Source: Zygnema cylindricum
Lineage: Eukaryota; Streptophyta; Zygnematophyceae; Zygnematales; Zygnemataceae
Length of the DNA: 22,724 nucleotides
NCBI GenBank assembly: GCA_037447655.1
Contig: JBBHKE010003452.1
Location: 64,001 to 86,724 of the forward strand
Reading direction: 5' to 3'
Of this stretch, positions 16,911 through 22,724 are shown piece by piece (positions within the stretch are counted from its first letter, which is position 1; every line of letters starts with the position of its first letter). Under the pieces are notes generated by a model. The model was not told the origin of the DNA, did no database searches, and saw only the letters and a list, made by a program, of their open reading frames with translations. Position numbers and translations under genes: made by a program.

Positions 16911-16914
16911 GTAT

Positions 16915-16998
16915 CCTACCTATACAAAGAGCAGTTGGTGAGGTTTTTTTGAAAAAATAAGTCAGGCACACGTCCAGATAAGTGGTTGTCGCTCAAGT
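16915..16998 (-). pseudogene. LRR exon (LSDNHLSGRVPDLF)
   Basis: After TCACAG at 17004-16999 the minus strand reads LSDNHLSGRVPDLFFQKNLT. It enters with two bases, which complements the single trailing base of the 17324-17391 exon. A possible donor ATAG/GTAGG lies just beyond. This is the last LRR recognised before the retroelement debris. Confidence 0.6.
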
Positions 16999-17323
16999 CT
17001 GTGACCAGATAGTAGAACTGTAAGAAGTAAACTCATTCCAAACCACGATTGGTTTTGAAAGTAAAACTTAAGTCCAGGAACAATGCCTGAATTCCTGGAC
17101 AACAGTAGACATTCCTTTGTTTACTTTTTAGTTTTAACACTTAAAACTTCAACATTTTGTCACCATCTTTAAATATGAAGTGCACTAAGCCACGAAGATC
17201 GCATCTTCTGATGGAATCATAAAGCCGTGTCATTTCGATTTCCTATCAACACATCTGAAGATAGAATTCCAAGACAATATCTTTCCTAGGCAATGCAACT
17301 TGTATCTGTCTCTTTAAACTCAC

Positions 17324-17391
17324 AAACGTGTAAGGGGAAGTCCTCCAAGTAGTTGAGGATTTTTCCACTAAAATTGTTGTGCGATAAGTCT
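17324..17391 (-). pseudogene. LRR exon (DLSHNNFSGKILNYL)
   Basis: CTACAG acceptor, then DLSHNNFSGKILNYLEDF on the minus strand, then a GTGAGT donor at 17323-17318. LSHNNFSGKI is a typical plant LRR core. Length 68 bases. Confidence 0.65.
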
Positions 17392-17399
17392 CTGTAGCA

Positions 17400-18560
17400 C
17401 ATTATATCACCACTGGAACTAAAAAATGACCTTTTCAAGATTTTGCATAATTTTTGTAAATGATAAAAACTTCAACATAATATTTACTGATAGACAATAT
17501 TTAGAGTGAAACACCGACTAGATCATATCAACAATAAAACCTTTACCCCACAGTTTTACAGTACAAAACATAAATAGTCATGTCTATCCACTCTACCTAA
17601 ATACCATCATCCTTCTCCAAACAACAAGAAGCTCATTAAAAAGCTCTTTTTGTTGTCTTTCCATGGTAAGTATGCGGTTGAAAAAACAAAGAAAAAAAAC
17701 ACAAAAACCTAAGCAATTTATAAAAAAGTTCAAAGCTAACTACTGATATCAAACTACTGGTGTAAGAAACTCAGCAAAAAATTTCAAAGCTGGCAGAAAT
17801 TACGCCCCATTTCAGATTTTCTAGATTTTTGACATGGTATTTTTTTTCATCCATTTTTTTTTCCATGAAGCTCTCAAGGCAAAAGTTTATCAATGCGATT
17901 AAAAAAATTCGTTTGTTATAGGTGATGGGTTCTGTGTGCCCGAGATTATTGTAGGTCCTTCCTACAACAGAATTTGAAAAATAATAACTTTGCCTGACAA
18001 TGACTTCAGTACAATTTAAGAAAAAAGATGGGACATAAAACCGTAACCATGAGTAGCACACATACATCTAAAATTGGAAAAAAAGATTCCAACAAAATGA
18101 AGATTCATGTGGTGAAAAATGTGCTATAAAATGGTTCAAATATATTTAATGCTTGGTGCAATATCAGGAAACTCTTTTTAAAAAGGATATGAGTCTGTGA
18201 AACTTAGTGTCATTCTACCTTATAAAATGCTCAAAATTTGTTCAGGTGACGAGTTTTTCTGCCTATACGTGATTCTTCAAAGAGAAAAAACAAAATACTC
18301 TTGCATAATTTAAAAAAAAAAAGCAAAAAATAGTGTCACTCTATCTCGCAAAATGTTCGAAATTTGGTCAAGTGAAGACTTTCTCTGCCTATCTGCGATT
18401 CTACAAGGAGAACAAAAAAATAAATCTCGAGGTATCCTAGCCTAGCTTTTTGGAGGGCCAAACAAAATTTGAGTATTAATGCTTTATTTTTGGCATCTGC
18501 TTAAACGTGTCTTAAACGGGCAGCAGCAACCACCTAGGTTTTCTAGTGTTTAAAGGCAAA
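17400..18560. other. LRR-gene intron with a 126-bp tandem repeat
   Basis: AT-rich DNA with no coding signature. It includes a two-unit tandem repeat at 18205-18426, listed separately. Confidence 0.6.
18205..18426. repeat. Two-unit tandem repeat, 126-bp period
   Basis: TAGTGTCATTCTACC (18205) and TAGTGTCACTCTATC (18331) start two diverged copies. They share AAATTTG-TCA, TTTCTGCCTAT and GATTCT-CAA words in order. They lie in an intron of the LRR gene. Confidence 0.8.
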
Positions 18561-18572
18561 GCTGCAACTCAC

Positions 18573-18642
18573 AGAAGAGAGTCTCCGCAGTATTCCAATA
18601 TTTTCTGATATTTCGCCAGTGAGGTTGCATCGGCTCAAATTC
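18573..18642 (-). pseudogene. LRR exon (LSRCNLTGEISENIG)
   Basis: The minus strand reads NLSRCNLTGEISENIGILRR then LSS, followed by a perfect GTGAGT donor at 18572-18567. At 70 bases it ends in phase 0, two bases short of the phase-2 pattern of its neighbours. That could be a frameshift. Confidence 0.75.
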
Positions 18643-19087
18643 CTTTTCCACAATCAGAAAAACAGACAAAAGATGAAAGACATAAACCTGCCTTAAAAAA
18701 AAACATCCTTGCATAATCAAAGAGATGAAAACAATTAATCAAGTTTATTTAACTAATTAACGCAAACACATCAAGTCTATTACAGAACATTGCTCGACTA
18801 TTACCGCTTCGCACTTCAGGGTATAGAATTCTTATGTTGACATATTTCCAGCCATTGTAACTTTAAACTTTTACAGTTACGTAACCGAGTCGTCTGTTCA
18901 GTGCTGCTATACCAGCATGTGCTTTTATTCTTCAAAACACAACTGTACAATTGTACCTTCTTGTGATTGCATTACTGTACTTCAATAGATGTTAAGGATT
19001 GTCTCTTGAAATTCTCTAGTTAACTTCACTAGTGCTGTGACACAAGCAAGAAGTAAAATTTAGAGAAGGAGAGCTTGCTTAGCTCAC

Positions 19088-19207
19088 AAATATGGTAGTC
19101 CAGCAAAACTTCAAAATCTATATATCTGAAGGGAATCATCAAAAACAAAGCCCTCAGCTCCAAAGGAATCGGGGATTTCAGAATAAAACGAGCTGCTCGA
19201 CAAATCC
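19088..19207 (-). pseudogene. LRR exon with in-frame TGA
   Basis: Acceptor TACTAG, then DLSSSSFYSEIPDSFG on the minus strand and a GTGAGC donor. The 120-base length keeps the phase-2 plan and joins the previous exon to give LQELDLSSSSF and the next to give LPYLNLS. A TGA in the second half interrupts it (read R-F-stop-S-F). Confidence 0.65.
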
Positions 19208-19394
19208 CTAGTATAATCATAAAAAAGAGCAAAGTCATATCAGCTTTTGCCATTAGTACAATGTCTACAGGTATCAGCAGAGTCTTTTAACGGTGTCACG
19301 AGTTTGCGTGTTTCTTTCTGATACAATGTCGATAAAGCATTCTCCCTTATTTGCCGGTTCACAAACACCAAAGTATATAAACTACTTTACTTAC

Positions 19395-19466
19395 AGTTCT
19401 TGGAGAAAAGAGAAGTTTCCATTAAAAGACGGAATAGCGCCAGTGATATAGTTGTTGTCGAAATAC
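19395..19466 (-). pseudogene. LRR exon (YFDNNYITGAIPSF)
   Basis: TTGCAG acceptor, 72 bases, GTAAGT donor at 19394-19389, phase 2 at both ends. It reads YFDNNYITGAIPSFNGNFSF then LQEL. It is open and well formed. Confidence 0.85.
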
Positions 19467-19469
19467 CTG

Positions 19470-20400
19470 CAACAATTAAAAGTTTGACATGCACGTCAAA
19501 ACAATTTTGTTAGGCTTACAAACAACGAAACATCAAAATCCAAACAAAAGCCCTCGACTTTTAGACCTAAAGACTACGCCCATGGGATCATTTCTCTCGG
19601 GCCACCTAGTACCGGGGTTGACTAAAGCACTCTCAGATTTTGTATAGTGCATTAAAAAACCGTGTTTTACAATTAGTTCCGATTTCACAATTTCTCCGTG
19701 ACTACCAATAGCATCGAATTGGCGACAGAAGAACTAAAGAAGCAAGCAAAACTAGTTAATACACGTTGGAAGGACAACGCTGGATAAAGTAATAGTTCAC
19801 GGTAAAAAATGATGGATGCTGAACAGAGCCACGAATAGGTTTTCCTAGTTTCTTGTCGTTTCGATTCCTCTGGCTTATGTATTCAAGGATGTTTTACCAT
19901 GTTTATAGTTCATAAATAACGAGACCGTTTTTATCCAAAAGCATGCCATGACAACATTTTATCAAAAACTTCAGAAAATCAACTTAGAAAATAAAAATAA
20001 TCTGACATGTTTAGAGCGAGTTCAAACGTTATAATGTGTCAAACAGAAGTTTATACTCGCGTTGTTTTTTAGGATGATGAGTTCCGAGAAATTTTCCAAA
20101 AAAGATAAAAGTGTGGCAATAGATTCGATACAGGTAATTATGTGATTATAAGTTCAATAGACATGTTCCCAACTTCAGTGTTATGATGAAAGAACCCACG
20201 GTAAATGATATTTTTTCAGCCTAAACCAAATTGAAGTATTCTGTCTGTGATTTGACCCAAATTCAGAAGTTGAAAGTTTCAACAAATTGAATGAGCTATG
20301 TTCACTTATATCTTGTGTGTTTTGTTGAGATTTTTAATCTTTTTGAAAAAGAGCACACCATCGAAATGCTACCAATTTCGGGAACTATATGAAAATGGTT
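19470..20400. other. LRR-gene intron, no other feature seen
   Basis: AT-rich DNA between two phase-matched LRR exons. I found no reading frame with a domain, no RNA gene and no clear repeat. Confidence 0.55.
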
Positions 20401-20409
20401 TGTACTCAC

Positions 20410-20478
20410 ACTTCTTTGAGTCTAGTGTAGTTGGTGATCCACTCTGGTATTTTCGTTATTGAATTATTTCCAACATTT
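20410..20478 (-). pseudogene. LRR exon (NVGNNSITKIPEWI)
   Basis: TTATAG acceptor, 69 bases, GTGAGT donor at 20409-20404, phase 2 at both ends. It reads NVGNNSITKIPEWITNYTRL then KEV and joins in frame to the next exon. Confidence 0.85.
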
Positions 20479-20592
20479 CTATAACATATTAAGCAAAATT
20501 TCCTTGTATAAAGTCATCATTTTTAAATTTTTGCAAATATAATTGACAAATAGCATAAGCAAAATTGAAAGGAAGAGTTCTAAATAACTCAT

Positions 20593-20670
20593 AAAACTTT
20601 AAGATATGCGGAAATGTTTAGCCAACCAATAGGGTCTCCAAAATTGCTTAACTGAATGGCTCGTAAATTC
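20593..20670 (-). pseudogene. LRR-region exon with AT donor
   Basis: TGTCAG acceptor at 20676-20671, then NLRAIQLSNFGDPIGWLNIS and AYLKV, 78 bases. Where neighbours have GTGAGT/GTAAGT, this exon has ATGAGT. It is therefore either a mutated donor (G to A) or a rare AT-AG intron. The reading joins in phase to the 20410-20478 exon. Confidence 0.65.
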
Positions 20671-20981
20671 CTGACATAAACCTCATAAAAGATTAAGTAC
20701 ATTGTAGCTGGAAGCCAGCCGAAGGCAAGGTGGCAGCAAACATGGGTCCATGGTTGTCAATACTGTGTTTTTGTATTTTTCTAGACATTGTTGGTATTTG
20801 ATAAACCTATTTCTATAAAACCTTTACAAACACTCATACAACTGTGTATAAAGTATGAAACATTCAACTTTTCTTCACCGGTGTTGCCCTGGATGTCAAA
20901 GTGAAAGATGTCAACCGACAACACCTAATACCTAATAGCTTCCATATGAAATCAAAAATGCAATCCAGTCGTCCGACTTAC

Positions 20982-22127
20982 AATCTACGGAGTTCGGAGG
21001 CGTTGAACACCGTCAAAGGAATGTCACCGGATAAGTTTTTCTCGCTTAAATCGAGCTATTTTAAACTTTTGGCATCCTTTACAAAACTAACGTCAATTGT
21101 GCCATTGAAACGGTTTCTAGAAAGGTCAATCGTTTTAAGGATTGGCCAGCTAGTTTCAGTGGGACCATAGACATGGTTGCCACTGAGATTTTAGGTCCGT
21201 TATGCTTGGCAAACTCAAAAGTGTAAAAATGTTTCCAGCCAATTGATTGTTTGCCAAATTGAGTTGGATAGTACTATTAGCGAAGGTGGGCAGTTTGCCC
21301 GAGAAATTGTTATATGTCAATGTAAGTATTGTAGATCTAGTATTGAGAAGCTAGAAATTGAACCGCTGAGAGAGTTGTGGTCGAGAGCAATACTAAATCA
21401 AGTTCAGTTTCCACAACCAAAATTGAGCGGAATTTCCCCGGTGAAGTTGTTTTGGCTGATATTTAGGTCGCCTATGTAATTTTTAATCGAATTTGAGCTG
21501 TCACCGCATAGAGTCTTGAGGAAATTGGTTATACTTCCACTTAAAAAATTATTCGATAGATCCAAATGAAAAACATTGGGCTTTGCTAGACTAATTGGTA
21601 TCTTTCCTGTGAGATAATTTGACTGGAGGTAAACATTGGTCAAATTGTCGTTGAAAGCGTCAGGGATGCTTCCGTTTAAGAAATTTTGACTGAGGTCAAT
21701 ATAGGAAACGTTTTGAAGGGAAATAAAAGCCTTGGAAATCGATCCATTGAGGTTCATCGACGATAAATGGACAGAAACAAGAGAAGCAGGACAGTTGGAA
21801 TTTGCAGATGGGAGCTCGAAAAGAGCCATGTTAGGATTTTCCCATAGGTTAAGATAATCTAAGTTGGATAAAGCCCTGATCCAACCGGGAAAAGAACCGG
21901 TAAAATTATTATTAGAAAAGTCTAAACTCAGTAAGGATGTCGGATAATCAAACGTGATTTCATTCATTTCTCCGGAAAACTAGTTATAAGAAAGAAAAAG
22001 ATACTGTAGTTTGGTCATTTTCCCCACCACATTCACTGATCCATTTAATTAACTACCAGACAGGTACAAAGCTGTTAAGTTGGTGAGATTTCCCCAATTT
22101 TCTGGAATTATGCTAAGTCCAAATTTT
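20982..22127 (-). pseudogene. Central LRR block with stops and frameshifts
   Basis: The minus strand has consecutive LRRs: IPENWGNLTNLTALYLSGS, SLLSLDFSNNNFTGSFP, VHLSSMNLNGSIS, IDLSQNFLNGSIP, VYLQSNYLTGKIP, LDLSNNFLSGSI, LNISQNNFTGEIP, IALDHNSLSGSIS, LTYNNFSGKLP and IDLSRNRFNGTI. The stretch 21404-21967 is fully open. Stops at 22049, 21980, 21404, 21398 and 21056 and a frame change near 21320 break the rest. It ends at a phase-2 GTAAGT donor (20981-20976), like the downstream exons. Confidence 0.8.
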
Positions 22128-22402
22128 CCAAAGAGGTCAACTTTCCAATGGACGGTGGCAAGCTGCCAGTTAACTGAGAAGAAGTGATTTCAATTTCAAC
22201 CACTCTTGCCATTCCATTAATTCCATCACAATAGAAACCTGACCAAAACGTGCCATTTGTACAAATACTCCAAAGCGGTCAAGTTCCCGATGGATGGTGG
22301 CATACTGCCACTTAACTGAGAATAAGAGAGTTCAATAATAACCACTCTGACCGTTTCATTATTTTCACCACAAATTAAATCTGACCAAAACGTGCCATTT
22401 GT
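22128..22402 (-). repeat. 142-bp tandem duplication of the first LRR region
   Basis: Segments 22128-22260 and 22270-22402 are diverged copies, both ending CGTGCCATTTGT on the plus strand and both starting CCAAAG. Translated they give TNGTFWSDLICGENN..SQLSG and TNGTFWSGFYCDGIN..SQLTG. The 142-base offset is not a multiple of three, so the reading frame changes across the junction. Confidence 0.9.
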
Positions 22403-22642
22403 TGCACTGCTTACGCAACCTTCGAAGAAGCGCGCCGGAGAAATAACCATCACGTAGTCATAGTCATAACCTAAAATAGGAAGCGCCTCCGTCAAAGCTG
22501 CCACGTCAGCAGCATCAAGGGACGTGCAGGTGATATTATAAGCGGAGGTCGTACGGATAAGAAGGATTGTTACAGCAAAAAGGAAGCTGGGAGGAAGTGC
22601 CATAAAGAGGGAAGGGAGGAGAGGGAGGTGGAGTGAAAACAA
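22263..22642 (-). pseudogene. First exon of the LRR receptor: signal peptide and N-terminal cap
   Basis: The Met at 22642 opens MFSLHLPLLPSLFMALPPSF then LFAVTILLIRTTSAYN, a strong hydrophobic signal peptide. It is followed by an LRRNT-like segment with paired cysteines, a Trp (FWSDLICG) and the first LRR, LSYSQLSGSMPPSIGNLTAL. A possible phase-2 donor TT/GTACAA lies at 22262, in the same phase as the downstream LRR introns. If it is not used, the frame runs into the tandem copy and stops near 22226. Confidence 0.75.
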
Positions 22643-22724
22643 AGGGTGAGAAAGAAAGAAAAAATAGGGGAAAAACTATGGAATTGAGGGAAACTACTAA
22701 TGTAGCGACCCTCTTAGTAATTTT
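22643..22724. other. Upstream edge of the LRR gene
   Basis: A purine-rich leader (plus strand GAAAGAAAGAAAAAATAGGG) precedes the LRR start on its minus strand. Too short to define promoter elements. Confidence 0.3.

Larger units (their letters stand above)
16900..22642 (-). pseudogene. Multi-exon LRR receptor-like gene, probably a pseudogene
   Basis: Minus-strand gene with a signal peptide, LRRNT-like cap and many plant-type LRRs, so it would encode an extracellular cell-surface receptor ectodomain. LRR exons are seen at 22263-22642, about 20982-22127 (broken frames), 20593-20670, 20410-20478, 19395-19466, 19088-19207, 18573-18642, 17324-17391 and about 16915-16998. Many exons are one repeat long with phase-2 introns and GTAAGT/GTGAGT donors, the classic LRR receptor-kinase gene plan. 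For example, LKVLNVGNNSITKIPEWITN is read across the join 20593/20478. In-frame stops occur at 22049-22051, 21980-21982, 21404-21406, 21398-21400, 21056-21058 and in the 19088-19207 exon. No transmembrane or kinase segment was found before the retroelement. It could be a decayed receptor kinase or a receptor-like protein. Confidence 0.8.

Noticed and set aside
17073-17100. Small inverted repeat GTCCAGGAA...TTCCTGGAC
   Set aside because: A 9-bp stem alone in AT-rich DNA, with no further evidence of function.
21056-22051. Stop codons repaired by U-to-C RNA editing
   Set aside because: Such editing is known in plant organelles of some lineages, not for nuclear genes. Pseudogene decay is simpler.

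Overview
The window is nuclear DNA from a plant, probably a land plant. The evidence is a spliced gene for plastid-type AIR synthetase (PUR5, bacterial purM), leucine-rich-repeat (LRR) receptor sequence with one-repeat phase-2 exons, Ty1/copia debris and small terminal-inverted-repeat elements. The species cannot be named from the sequence. It is rich in low-complexity DNA: purine tracts at the left end, pyrimidine tracts in the PUR5 introns and a long CCCTCT hexamer array.

Layout. 1-2350: low-complexity and AT-rich DNA with no gene I can support. 2355-4136: two small foldback elements and a 618-bp relative with the same termini, then a degenerate CCGAA array. 4391-11628 (+): PUR5 in nine recognisable exons, with a Ser/Pro-rich putative plastid transit peptide. 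12274-12700: CCCTCT/CCCCTC array. 12912-13128: a third foldback element. 13475-15845 (-): decayed Ty1/copia element (integrase, protease, gag, primer-binding site), followed by a short copia reverse-transcriptase scrap on the opposite strand (16136-16235). 16900-22642 (-): a multi-exon LRR receptor-like gene or pseudogene, with signal peptide, N-terminal cap and many LRRs, several in-frame stops, an internal tandem duplication and no kinase domain.

The most unusual feature is how the PUR5 introns are built. Introns 2, 3 and 7 hold degenerate tandem copies of the junction just downstream, that is, the intron end, 3' splice site and first ~40-70 bases of the next exon. Intron 5 may hold one more. 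Intron 1 is made largely of a ~14-bp tandem unit that also codes on both sides of the intron, with the same CAG/GT unit at each splice junction. The gene therefore looks like a record of repeated tandem duplication across splice junctions, lengthening introns and possibly creating one. The highly conserved LLGGE segment of AIR synthetase, expected between exons 5 and 6, is not found, so the gene is either incompletely represented or damaged there.

Nothing links PUR5 functionally to the LRR gene. They are neighbours separated by repeats and retroelement debris.
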